Part shown: positions 1 through 7,515 of the stretch, in pieces
How positions within the stretch are numbered: position 1 is the first letter of the stretch
How the letters are laid out: each line of letters starts with the position of its first letter
Source: an uncultured Kiritimatiellota bacterium
Lineage (GTDB): Bacteria > Verrucomicrobiota > Kiritimatiellia > RFP12 > UBA1067
Assembly (NCBI GenBank): GCA_934635225.1
Contig: CAKTYZ010000017.1
Span: forward strand, 1-64,000
Direction of reading: 5' to 3'
DNA: 64,000 nt
Program-made: the position numbers and the translations under genes
The notes under the pieces: model-generated
Database searches by the model: none
Seen by the model: only the letters and a program-made list of their open reading frames with translations
Told to the model about the DNA's origin: nothing

Positions 1-1
1 G

Positions 2-2158
2 TGGGACGCCGAGGCGGATGCGCCCGACAGGGCGGCGCCGGGCGCGACGCTGACGCTCACGGTCTCGGACGACCGCTCCCGGACGACGGACAGCTGCCGC
101 ATCGACCTCGACACGACGAAGCCGAGGGCGATTCCGCTCGCGGAGGAGGTTACGGAGATTTCGCTCCCGTGGGCCGCGCGCTGGGCGGACGAGACCTCGG
201 CGTCCCTCAACATGCAGGACGGTTCGGACGTGAAGGTCGTCGCGATCACACGGTACAACGCGGTGACGAACGTGGTCAACACGTTGACGATGCTGGCCGA
301 CGAGGGCGGCATGCTCACCGATCGGATCGACTATGGCGTCACCGTCCTGGAATGCACGATCTCGAACCGGGCGACGGGGGCGCAGACGACCTACACGCGC
401 CAGTTCATCCGCGCGCCGGTGATTCCCGCCACGGCGGTGCGCAGGCCGGGGGAGAACGCGATCGACGTCATGTGGACGGTGGTGGACGGCTGCACCTACT
501 ACCAGGTCGTCCGCCGCACGGTGGACCGCGACGGGACGCGCGGCGCATGGGGGAACCGGATGGGGGTCTCGCCCTCAGGCGCCGAAGGCTGCTACCCCGA
601 CATCGGCGTCGACGCCCTGACGCTCTACGAGTTCGCCGTGTGCCCGAAGTATGCCGACCCGTCCGACTACGGCTACGTCACGGCCGAGCCGGTCCTGCCG
701 TCCGCGCCCGTCTCGGTGCTGGGCGCGCGCCTCGACCTTTACAACCTCTCGGTGGGCGATCCGTGGGACTGCACGGTCGGCGTCGACTTCGCCTACGCCT
801 CGTGCCGCCTCCTCAGCGACCCGACGGATCTCGCGCATGTCAGCCTGAAGGACCTGACGGGCGGCACGAACGTCTTTGCGCGGACGCTCGCCCTCGACGG
901 CGCGTCCGTCTCGAACGGCGCGTTCACGCTCGACCTCGACCCGGCGCAGGGCGCGGTCTCGACGGGGCGGCTCGCCTGGCATGCGACGGCGGACCTTCCG
1001 AACGCCTACCTCACGAACGTCGTCCTCGAAATCAAGATGCAGCCGTCGGGGACGACGGCGGTGACGGCGCCGTTCACGCTGGACACGCGGGGGACGCGTG
1101 CGACGTTCGACGCGCTGGGTCCGTACCTCGCGGGCGGCGCGACCGCCGTCACGCAGACCGTCGCCGCGGCCTACGGCGCACTCCCGTCGGCGACGCGCGC
1201 GGGCTACAGGCTCGTCGGCTGGACGCTCGGCGTGACGAACGGCGCGCCGCAGGCGCGCGAAGGCGAGGCCCCCCTCCGCCTCGGGCCGCACACGCTCTAC
1301 GCGCGGTGGGAGACGGACTGGGGCGGCGAGACCGCGTTCGCCTACGAGGCGATCGACGCGACGACGGCGCGGATCACGGGCCTGAAGGGGGCGGCGCCGG
1401 CGAACGGACGCTTCGGCCTGCCCGACCGGGTTGACGGCTACCTCGTCACGGAGATCGGCGCGCGGGCGTTCGCCTATTCGCCGGCTGCGTTCGGCGCGGT
1501 CTCGTTCCCGGTCTTCTGCACGAATGTCGCGGATTATGCGTTCGGGAGCGCAAGGGGCGTGACGGAGCTGGCGTTTGTGCCACCGCGCCGTGCGGATCGT
1601 CCGTCCGAGACGGCGACGCTGTCGCTTGGTGAGGGTGCGTTCACAGGCACGCAGGTGACGGACGTGACGATTCCGGCGTTCGTCGACTACCTGGGCGAGG
1701 GCGCGTTCGCCAACTGTCAGTCGCTTGCCGAGGTGACGGTGCTGGGGACGCCGACGACGGGTGGCAACGGCGTCTTCCGCCGGGCGGCGCTCGCGACGGA
1801 CAGCAAGAAGCTGACCTTGCGGGCCGATGTGGCGTGGGTTGCGGCGAACGGCTTTGACGCGAAGGGCAACATCGTGCCGACGGCGATTGCGCCGACCGTC
1901 CAGTCCCTGCGCGTGACGGGTCTTTCGGGTGTGGCGAAGGCATGGACGCTGACGCTCGCGGTGACGCTGGCGGACGGTGACTGGGGCGCGTTCGACGCAA
2001 ACGCCATGCGCGTCGACTTTACCGAAACGCTGACGGGGACATCGACGCGGCTTGTTCCGACGGCGGCGGACAAGTCGGACGAGGGCGTCGTGACGCTGAC
2101 GGTCGTTCTGCCGGAAGAGACGCCGTGCGGATTCTTCCGGGTGATCGTTGGCGAGTGA
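2..2158 (+). CDS. Large surface protein, C-terminal part (InlB B-repeat and BspA-type LRR), 5' end outside window
   Basis: The frame is open from the window edge, so the N-terminus is missing. It encodes a Thr/Ala/Asp-rich beta-type protein with internal domains. Around nt 1090-1310 there is a Listeria-Bacteroides (InlB B-type) repeat, recognisable from ATRAGYRLVGWTLG followed by HTLYARWE. From about nt 1420 to 1800 come BspA/LRR_5-type units such as VTEIGARAFAYS and LSLGEGAFTGTQVTDVTIPAF. The final 100 residues form a beta-domain ending in FFRVIVGE, with no anchor or sorting motif that I can see. Proteins built from these domains are normally secreted adhesins or surface proteins; the ligand is unknown. 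A Shine-Dalgarno sequence and the barrel gene follow immediately, so the two may be co-transcribed. The internal ATG at 212 is only an artefact of the missing start. Confidence 0.8.
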   Translation, partial: WDAEADAPDRAAPGATLTLTVSDDRSRTTDSCRIDLDTTKPRAIPLAEEVTEISLPWAARWADETSASLNMQDGSDVKVVAITRYNAVTNVVNTLTMLADEGGMLTDRIDYGVTVLECTISNRATGAQTTYTRQFIRAPVIPATAVRRPGENAIDVMWTVVDGCTYYQVVRRTVDRDGTRGAWGNRMGVSPSGAEGCYPDIGVDALTLYEFAVCPKYADPSDYGYVTAEPVLPSAPVSVLGARLDLYNLSVGDPWDCTVGVDFAYASCRLLSDPTDLAHVSLKDLTGGTNVFARTLALDGASVSNGAFTLDLDPAQGAVSTGRLAWHATADLPNAYLTNVVLEIKMQPSGTTAVTAPFTLDTRGTRATFDALGPYLAGGATAVTQTVAAAYGALPSATRAGYRLVGWTLGVTNGAPQAREGEAPLRLGPHTLYARWETDWGGETAFAYEAIDATTARITGLKGAAPANGRFGLPDRVDGYLVTEIGARAFAYSPAAFGAVSFPVFCTNVADYAFGSARGVTELAFVPPRRADRPSETATLSLGEGAFTGTQVTDVTIPAFVDYLGEGAFANCQSLAEVTVLGTPTTGGNGVFRRAALATDSKKLTLRADVAWVAANGFDAKGNIVPTAIAPTVQSLRVTGLSGVAKAWTLTLAVTLADGDWGAFDANAMRVDFTETLTGTSTRLVPTAADKSDEGVVTLTVVLPEETPCGFFRVIVGE

Positions 2159-2174
2159 AAAGGAGGGCGTTGAA

Positions 2175-3122
2175 ATGAGAGTTCTGTGTGCTTTCGGTTT
2201 GGTGCTTGCGGCGACGACAGCGGCGCAGGCGGAAGGATGGCGCTTCTCGGCGGGCCCGGCATGGCGCTCGCGCGTGGAGGTAGAGACGTCGGGCTCGGTT
2301 TCCGCGCCGCTCGCCACGCTCGGCGCGAACTCGGTGAACTATCGCTATGACACGGATCGCGCGCAGATCGTGCCTGATCCGGTCGATCCGACGGAAACGC
2401 TGTGGGACGTTCCCGTGACGCGCACGGAGGTCATCCAGTCGACGGGCGACGGCATGGCGAGCCTGTCGGATTCGGACAATCCGTCTGCGTTGGGTCTCAA
2501 CCTCTCGGCGGGCTACGACGTCTATTCTGGTGACTGGTTCTCGGTCGGCCTCGGCCTGCGGTTCGCCGCGTATTTCGACATGAAGTCCTCGTCGTCCGCG
2601 TTCCTGGACACGGGCTCGACGCGGACGCGCGTTTCGACGGGCTGGTTCCTGCACGAGGACATGCCCTATCCGCCGAGTGCGCTGCCCGCGATCCCGGACT
2701 CGTCCACGTGCCCGACGTTCAGAGAGGATCCCTTGTCCGTCGATCCCGGCACGCCCGTTCCCGGCGCGGGCAGCCGCCTCGTGCGCACGCGCTACCGGGC
2801 CGACCTCTGGCAGATCGGCGTCGGGCCGAACGTGACGTGGCACGCCCTCTCCTGGCTCGACGCCTACGCGGGCGCGGAGGCGATCCTCAACCTCGCGGCG
2901 GCCGACTTCGACGCGAACGGCTCTTCGACCTCCCGGACGGACTGCCTCCTGGGCTTCGGCGGCCACGTCGGGCTGGAGGCGAAGCTCACGGACTGTCTCG
3001 GCCTCTACGGCCAGGTCGGCTACGAGTGGGTGGACAAGTGCGACATTTCAGCAGGAGGCATCGCAGCGGATGCCGACTTTTCCTCGGTTGTCGTCACGGC
3101 GGGCGTGATTGTTCGTTTTTGA
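2175..3122 (+). CDS. Outer-membrane beta-barrel protein
   Basis: I chose the ATG at 2175 because AGGAGG (2161-2166) lies 8 bases upstream and the product then begins with a clean signal peptide (MRVLCAFGLVLAATTAAQA, cleavage after AQA). An upstream in-frame ATG at 2148 would overlap the preceding gene and spoil the signal sequence. The mature part alternates polar and aromatic residues as expected for membrane strands (LSAGYDVYSGDWFSVGLGLRF, VGYEWVD) and ends in VIVRF. A C-terminal Phe is typical of proteins assembled by the BAM machinery. Around residues 150-200 a Pro/Ser/Asp-rich stretch looks like a long extracellular loop. Function unknown; it may be a porin-like or adhesin-like barrel. 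It sits 16 bases after the surface-protein gene, which suggests a joint role at the cell surface. Confidence 0.75.
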   Translation: MRVLCAFGLVLAATTAAQAEGWRFSAGPAWRSRVEVETSGSVSAPLATLGANSVNYRYDTDRAQIVPDPVDPTETLWDVPVTRTEVIQSTGDGMASLSDSDNPSALGLNLSAGYDVYSGDWFSVGLGLRFAAYFDMKSSSSAFLDTGSTRTRVSTGWFLHEDMPYPPSALPAIPDSSTCPTFREDPLSVDPGTPVPGAGSRLVRTRYRADLWQIGVGPNVTWHALSWLDAYAGAEAILNLAAADFDANGSSTSRTDCLLGFGGHVGLEAKLTDCLGLYGQVGYEWVDKCDISAGGIAADADFSSVVVTAGVIVRF

Positions 3123-3200
3123 TTTTATTTGATTTTTCGTGAACCTACGGGGCGCGTCGTGCATTAACATCAGTGAACAGCACGAGAGACGCGCGTCCGA

Positions 3201-3722
3201 ATGGAAATCTGGTTGGAAATCAGAAAAGACCCGGAAAGCGGTGCAAAACGGCTCGTTTCCGAGTATGGAGACCGCCTTTTTGCAACCGCGCTCTTGTTGT
3301 GTCGAAATGACCACGATGCCGAAGAACTGGTCTTTCGCACTTTCGATCAGGCGATTCGCAAAATTGCGCGTTATCAGACGACAGGTGCCTTCTTCAACTG
3401 GCTCTACACGATTCTGCTGAACTTCCGTCGTATGGACGTGCGCAAGCGGCGCGTCGAACTCGTCCCCGTTGGCGGCTCGTTTGACCTGCCAGAGTGTCCG
3501 GATCCTCTTTTTGTCGAATTGGCCGCAGATGCGGGAGCCGATGCGTTGCGCGCGGCAATCGGCAGTGTGTCCGAGCCGCTTCGTTTTGTTGTGAAAAGAC
3601 GCTATTTCGACGCGAAGCCCGTCGAAGAGATCGCTCGGGAACTGGGTGTTCCAGCGGGAACGGTCAAGTCAAGGCTTCACAAGGCAAGGGAGGTACTCCA
3701 TGGACTTCTGTCCCGAAAATAA
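3201..3722 (+). CDS. ECF-type RNA polymerase sigma factor
   Basis: 173 residues, the usual ECF size. Region 2 is at about residues 15-80 (LCRNDHDAEELVFRTFDQAI, then FFNWLYTILLNFRRMDVRKRR) and region 4 at about 115-170, with the helix-turn-helix in VEEIARELGVPAGTVKSRLHKAREVL. The protein should direct core RNA polymerase to a small regulon. There is no obvious Shine-Dalgarno sequence at the ATG. The next gene starts inside this one at 3700 with GGGAGG before it, so the two are translationally coupled, the usual arrangement for an ECF factor and its anti-sigma factor. It is not possible to assign an ECF subgroup from the sequence alone. The targets are unknown. Confidence 0.85.
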   Translation: MEIWLEIRKDPESGAKRLVSEYGDRLFATALLLCRNDHDAEELVFRTFDQAIRKIARYQTTGAFFNWLYTILLNFRRMDVRKRRVELVPVGGSFDLPECPDPLFVELAADAGADALRAAIGSVSEPLRFVVKRRYFDAKPVEEIARELGVPAGTVKSRLHKAREVLHGLLSRK

Positions 3723-4014
3723 TGAGAAGCATCTGCCGGCAGACTTTGCCGACCGTCTTGTGGCAAGCATTCGCGCCCGCCGGCGGCGTATCCGCCGCGC
3801 GAAGGTTCTTGCGGCAATCGCGTTCGTCGTCGTCAGTTCGGTCGTTTGCGCCGGTTTCTTCGCCCCAACGGAGGCGATTGGGCGAACGGAGACGAGCCTT
3901 ATTGCGGCGCATCCGACGAGCCGACAGGAACAGGTGTCGGGCTGGATGCTCTTGGGCGTCTTCAGAGAATGCTTTAAGCGCATGAAAACGACGAAGAAGA
4001 AAGAAGAAAAGTAA
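3700..4014 (+). CDS. Small single-pass membrane protein, candidate anti-sigma factor
   Basis: The ATG at 3700 is preceded by GGGAGG (3688-3693) and overlaps the last 23 bases of the sigma-factor gene; an earlier in-frame ATG (3646) has no such site. The 104-residue product has a charged N-terminal cytoplasmic part (MDFCPENNEKHLPADFADRL, then an Arg-rich stretch RARRRRIRRAK), one transmembrane helix at about residues 34-55 (VLAAIAFVVVSSVVCAGFF) and a C-terminal tail rich in Lys. It has no recognisable anti-sigma domain or zinc motif. The anti-sigma role is inferred only from coupling to the ECF gene and from the membrane topology; it could instead be an unrelated small membrane protein. Confidence 0.55.
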   Translation: MDFCPENNEKHLPADFADRLVASIRARRRRIRRAKVLAAIAFVVVSSVVCAGFFAPTEAIGRTETSLIAAHPTSRQEQVSGWMLLGVFRECFKRMKTTKKKEEK

Positions 4015-4015
4015 A

Positions 4016-4453
4016 ATGGCTGTGTTGGGTCAGGGCATCGTCCTAATGGTTGCAGGAATGGGGATTGTCTACCTGTTCCTTTGGGTGCTGATTGTCGTTT
4101 CCAAGAAGGCGAGTGCGCTGGTCTCGCGCTTCGATTATCTTATCCCGGATGAGGCACCGAAAAGAGCGGTGCGCAGGGGACCGAGTGGACAAGTTGCGCG
4201 TGTTCGACCGACTCTCAGCACGAGCGCATCCCTTGCGAAGGGGGAAAAGGTGAGGGCACCTGTGCCGGGCACGGTGTTGCGCGTGACGGCGACGAGCGGG
4301 TCGCGTGTTGCGAAAGGCGATGAGCTTCTTGTCATGGACGTCATGAAGATGGAGACTCCTTTTTCCGCACCATGCGATGGCGTGGTTACGATTTTGGTCT
4401 CCGCGACTGACAAGGTTGCAACAGGTGATGCGCTTGCCGTCATTGAGCGGTGA
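4016..4453 (+). CDS. Fused sodium-pump decarboxylase gamma subunit and biotin carrier domain
   Basis: 145 residues in two parts. Residues 1-40 contain one transmembrane helix (GIVLMVAGMGIVYLFLWVLI) and resemble OadG, the small membrane subunit of sodium-translocating decarboxylases. Residues 75-145 form a biotinyl/lipoyl-attachment domain, with the biotin-accepting Lys in VMDVMKMETPF and the usual flanking PVPGTVLRV and APCDGVV. The family normally has a separate gamma subunit and carries biotin on the alpha subunit or on a free carrier protein, so this is a fusion. The gene begins one base after the stop of the small membrane protein and overlaps the next gene (GTGA). A carboxyltransferase (alpha) subunit is not encoded in the window, so the substrate (oxaloacetate, methylmalonyl-CoA or glutaconyl-CoA) cannot be told. 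Confidence 0.8.
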   Translation: MAVLGQGIVLMVAGMGIVYLFLWVLIVVSKKASALVSRFDYLIPDEAPKRAVRRGPSGQVARVRPTLSTSASLAKGEKVRAPVPGTVLRVTATSGSRVAKGDELLVMDVMKMETPFSAPCDGVVTILVSATDKVATGDALAVIER

Positions 4454-5967
4454 AAGAACGAGAACAATTAATGGCCATTAAAGATATGATGAAGAGGATT
4501 CTATTGTTTTTTTGCGTTTCAGTTGGCCTGTTCGATGCACGGGCAGAAGACAACTGGCTGACGACTGTTCGCAAGGTCGGCAATCTGGGTGCGGAGACGG
4601 GGATTGCCGGCTTCTTGGAACGTGAAGCCCCCGCCTACCTCACGGGGGATTTCGCCGAAGCAGAGCGGCCCGAGGCAAAGCCGCTGTCTGCGAATCGAAA
4701 CGGCTACTGGGACAAGAACGGCCAATGGCACGGCGGCTATTTCGATGACGGCGGACAATTTGTCGAAGGGCATGCGGTTTCAACGCTCTTCGGAATGCCC
4801 TATGGCCTTGGACAGCTGATCATGATTCCCGTCTGCCTTATCCTGCTGTATCTGGCAATCGTGAAGGGCTTTGAGCCGCTTCTTCTCTTGCCGATCGGTT
4901 TTGGCGGACTTCTCGCGAACTGTCCGCTCTCGGGCATCACGGTGCCGGCCATGATGCATGACGGCATAATCGCCTTTTTGGCGAGTGGCGAACCCGTGAT
5001 GACGGGCGGAGTCGTCGAGCCGGGCGGTTTTCTTCATTATTTCTTCAAGTTCGGCATCGACACGGGGGTCTTTCCAATCATGATCTTCATGGGCGTCGGC
5101 GCCATGACGGACTTTGGCCCGCTGATCGCCAGCCCCAAGTCGGCCTTGCTTGGCGGCGCGGCCCAGTTTGGCATCTTCTTTGCGCTCTTTGGGGCTTTGG
5201 GCCTCTCGGCGCTCTTTCCGAACCTTGACTTTGGCCTTAAGGAGGCGAGCGCTATCGGCATCATCGGCGGTGCGGATGGCCCGACGGCAATCTGGCTCAC
5301 CTCGCGCCTCGCCCCGGATCTTCTGGGCGCGATCGCGGTTGCCGCCTACTCGTACATGGCTCTTGTGCCGATCATCCAGCCGCCCATCATGAAGATCCTG
5401 ACGACGAAAGAAGAACGGCTGATTCGCATGCCGCAGTTGCGTGCCGTCACGAAACTGGAGAAGATAGCATTCCCGCTCATCGTGCTCTTGCTGTGCGCGA
5501 CGTTGTTGCCGTCTGCCGTGCCGTTGATTGGCGCGCTCATGCTGGGCAATCTCGCGAAGGAGATTGGCGCACCTGTTTCACGCATTTCCGATACGATGGC
5601 GAATGCGCTGATTAACATCGTCACGATCATGTTAGGCCTGTCCGTCGGCTCGAAACTCGCCTGCGAGAAATTCCTTTCAGGGCAGACGCTCGCGATCCTC
5701 GCGTTGGGACTCTGCGCGTTTTGCGTCGGCACGGCGGGCGGTGTCCTGATGGCGAAGCTCATGAATCTCTTCTCGAAGGAAAAGATCAATCCGCTTATCG
5801 GGTCGGCGGGAGTTTCCGCAGTCCCGATGGCCGCGCGCGTCTCGAACAAGGTTGCGCTTGCGGACGATGCGACGAACTATGTCCTTATGCAGGCGATGGG
5901 TCCGAATGTCTCGGGCGTCATCGGTTCGGCGGTCGTTGCGGGTGTCCTCTACACGCTGTGCCGCTGA
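4450..5967 (+). CDS. oadB: Sodium-translocating decarboxylase beta subunit (OadB family)
   Basis: Integral membrane subunit that couples carboxybiotin decarboxylation to Na+ export. Family motifs are clear: AIVKGFEPLLLLPIGFG, FMGVGAMTDFGPLI, AIGIIGGADGPTAIW and the C-terminal GSAGVSAVPMAARVSNK. The protein is about 100 residues longer at the N-terminus than usual: a likely signal peptide (KRILLFFCVSVGLFDARA) is followed by about 80 soluble residues containing YWDKNGQWHGGYFDDGGQF before the first OadB helix. Start choice is uncertain: GTG at 4450 overlaps the previous stop, while ATG at 4471 or 4486 gives a better signal peptide. It is translationally coupled to the OadG-biotin carrier gene, and a tiny membrane peptide follows. 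Confidence 0.88.
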   Translation: MKEREQLMAIKDMMKRILLFFCVSVGLFDARAEDNWLTTVRKVGNLGAETGIAGFLEREAPAYLTGDFAEAERPEAKPLSANRNGYWDKNGQWHGGYFDDGGQFVEGHAVSTLFGMPYGLGQLIMIPVCLILLYLAIVKGFEPLLLLPIGFGGLLANCPLSGITVPAMMHDGIIAFLASGEPVMTGGVVEPGGFLHYFFKFGIDTGVFPIMIFMGVGAMTDFGPLIASPKSALLGGAAQFGIFFALFGALGLSALFPNLDFGLKEASAIGIIGGADGPTAIWLTSRLAPDLLGAIAVAAYSYMALVPIIQPPIMKILTTKEERLIRMPQLRAVTKLEKIAFPLIVLLLCATLLPSAVPLIGALMLGNLAKEIGAPVSRISDTMANALINIVTIMLGLSVGSKLACEKFLSGQTLAILALGLCAFCVGTAGGVLMAKLMNLFSKEKINPLIGSAGVSAVPMAARVSNKVALADDATNYVLMQAMGPNVSGVIGSAVVAGVLYTLCR

Positions 5968-6019
5968 CTATGCAATCTCAACATCAGAATAACCTAATAC
6001 AAGAAAGGTCCGGTCTCCC

Positions 6020-6124
6020 ATGACTGTTCGTCTTATCGTCATTGTCGCTGTTGCAATCGCCGCTGTGATAGGCATGGTTGTCATCGGAAAACTCGCGGAC
6101 GGCAAGCCTGACCAGGAGGGCTGA
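6020..6124 (+). CDS. 34-residue membrane peptide after oadB
   Basis: A short open reading frame begins with ATG 52 bases after oadB. It encodes MTVRLIVIVAVAIAAVIGMV, then VIGKLADGKPDQEG and a TGA stop. One strongly hydrophobic helix (residues 3-22) is followed by a polar tail, the pattern of a real single-pass micropeptide and not of random sequence in GC-rich DNA. AGAAAGG lies upstream as a weak ribosome-binding site. Its position suggests a small accessory subunit of the decarboxylase, comparable in principle to small extra subunits of methylmalonyl-CoA decarboxylase, but there is no sequence similarity I can point to. Expression is unproven. Confidence 0.45.
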   Translation: MTVRLIVIVAVAIAAVIGMVVIGKLADGKPDQEG

Positions 6125-6214
6125 TCGCCGGCCAATGACATGATGGGTGTCCGTGCGCGTGCAAGGGATTCTCCGAGGCATGCGAGTCCGTTTGCCATGC
6201 GATGGCCGACGGCG

Positions 6215-6244
6215 TTGACGGAAGGGGCTTGGTTTTGTTATCAT
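6215..6244 (+). promoter_or_regulatory. Promoter of rpoN
   Basis: TTGACG (6215-6220) and TATCAT (6239-6244) are separated by 18 bases, with an upstream TG giving TGTTATCAT. The -10 ends only 6 bases before the ATG at 6251, so transcription should begin at or next to the start codon. Confidence 0.6.
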
Positions 6245-6250
6245 TAGGCC

Positions 6251-7504
6251 ATGAGCCTTTCTTTTCAGATTCAGCCTCGGTTGGCCCAGCATCAGGTCGC
6301 GACACCTGTAATGATGCTGGAACTCTCTCTCTTGCAATTGCCCCTGACGGAATTGCGTGAGGCGGTCAAGAAAGAGGTGGACTCGAATCCTGCGCTAGAG
6401 ATCGAACGCGACTTCAACTCTGGGCGCGGCATGCATGCGGCTTCGGAAGGCTTTGATTTCGAGCGTGTGGCCGACGAGGGCGGCGAAAGCCTTGAAGACC
6501 ATCTGCTGGGCGAACTCCGGATGGATGGCGTTGAGGGGCGGGAACTTGAACTTTGCCGCGCAATTGTCGCGGAACTGGACGAAGACGGGCGCTTTAAGGG
6601 TTCTTATCCCGATCTCGTGATGACGGCAAACGCGACGGTCGCCGAGTTGGAAGCGGCGCGTCAACGTGTCTTGTCCATTGATCCGAAAGGGTGTGGTGCA
6701 CGTGATCTTGCCGAATGCTATCGTGCGCAGATAGAACGCATCCCTGCCGCGAAACGACCGGCGGTCGAGAAGGCGCTTGACGAATTGTCCGCAGCGATTC
6801 AGAAGGGGCAGATGCAGTCTTATCGTCCGTCGGATCTCCAGACTTTCCGCCTTCTTCGGATGTTGGAAGCGTTTCCGGGCCGTCTCTACGACCGTCGTCG
6901 CGTCGAGACGGTTGTGCCGGACGTGGTGGTTGATGCGGATGGCACGGTTCGCGTTGATCAAGGCGACATTCCCGAGTTGCGCGTCTCGCAGAAGTACATT
7001 GAACTGGCAAAGGATCGCGAAGCCGATGCGGAGGCTCGTGCGTTTGCCGTCGAAAAGGTCAAACGGGCGCGCGAGTTTCGCGAGGCGCTGATTCGGCGGC
7101 AGGAGATGATGGAGACGATTGCCGAAGCGGCCGTCGGAGGGCAGAGGGAGTTTCTGACGCGAGGGCCGTCAGGGCTGAAGAGGCAGACGATGAGCGAGAT
7201 TGCCAAGAAGGCGAAGTGCGACGTCTCGACCGTCTCACGCGCGGCGGCGCGCAAGTACGTGAAGACGCCCCGCGGTACGGTGTCCCTGCGCAAGTTCTTC
7301 CAGCTTGTCGATCAGGAACCCATCGAGAAGTTGCGCGAGATTCTTCTGTCGCTTCCGCCAAGGCCGCACGTCCCCGACCAGAAGGTCGCGGAGATGCTGG
7401 AGAAGGCTGGCTATAAGATGGCACGGCGGACGGTGGCGAAGTATCGCCGGAAGTTCGGTTTGAGCGAAGGGCGTATTCCGGTTCGCCAGAAAAATGTGGT
7501 ATAA
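6251..7504 (+). CDS. rpoN: RNA polymerase sigma-54 factor
   Basis: 417 residues. The N-terminal activator-interacting region is Gln/Leu-rich (FQIQPRLAQHQVATPVMMLE, LLQLPLTELREAV). The core-binding domain covers about residues 80-270. The C-terminal DNA-binding part has the helix-turn-helix SEIAKKAKCDVSTVSRAAARKYV, and the RpoN box ARRTVAKYRRKFGL is present at about residues 391-404. The protein directs transcription from -24/-12 promoters and needs an AAA+ activator; none is encoded in this window. It is shorter than the roughly 480-residue E. coli protein because the linker is compact. There is no Shine-Dalgarno sequence, which fits the promoter placed directly at the ATG. The stop codon TAA lies inside the promoter of the next gene. 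Confidence 0.95.
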   Translation: MSLSFQIQPRLAQHQVATPVMMLELSLLQLPLTELREAVKKEVDSNPALEIERDFNSGRGMHAASEGFDFERVADEGGESLEDHLLGELRMDGVEGRELELCRAIVAELDEDGRFKGSYPDLVMTANATVAELEAARQRVLSIDPKGCGARDLAECYRAQIERIPAAKRPAVEKALDELSAAIQKGQMQSYRPSDLQTFRLLRMLEAFPGRLYDRRRVETVVPDVVVDADGTVRVDQGDIPELRVSQKYIELAKDREADAEARAFAVEKVKRAREFREALIRRQEMMETIAEAAVGGQREFLTRGPSGLKRQTMSEIAKKAKCDVSTVSRAAARKYVKTPRGTVSLRKFFQLVDQEPIEKLREILLSLPPRPHVPDQKVAEMLEKAGYKMARRTVAKYRRKFGLSEGRIPVRQKNVV

Positions 7505-7505
7505 T
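7497..7505 (+). promoter_or_regulatory. Extended -10 promoter of nfo
   Basis: TGGTATAAT at 7497-7505, 10 bases before the ATG at 7516. It overlaps the last codons of rpoN, whose stop codon TAA is at 7502-7504. No Shine-Dalgarno sequence lies between the box and the ATG. Confidence 0.65.
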
Positions 7506-7515
7506 CTCATCTCTT

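Noticed and set aside
1..1434. A 477-codon frame at the left end with very Arg/Gly-rich product.
   Set aside because: It is an off-frame shadow of the surface-protein gene, whose own frame contains the InlB and LRR repeats.
3141..3197. An ECF-type promoter (GAAC ... CGTC) before the sigma-factor gene.
   Set aside because: GAAC and CGTC occur, but one pair has the wrong spacing and the other would start transcription inside the coding frame. Such short motifs occur by chance.
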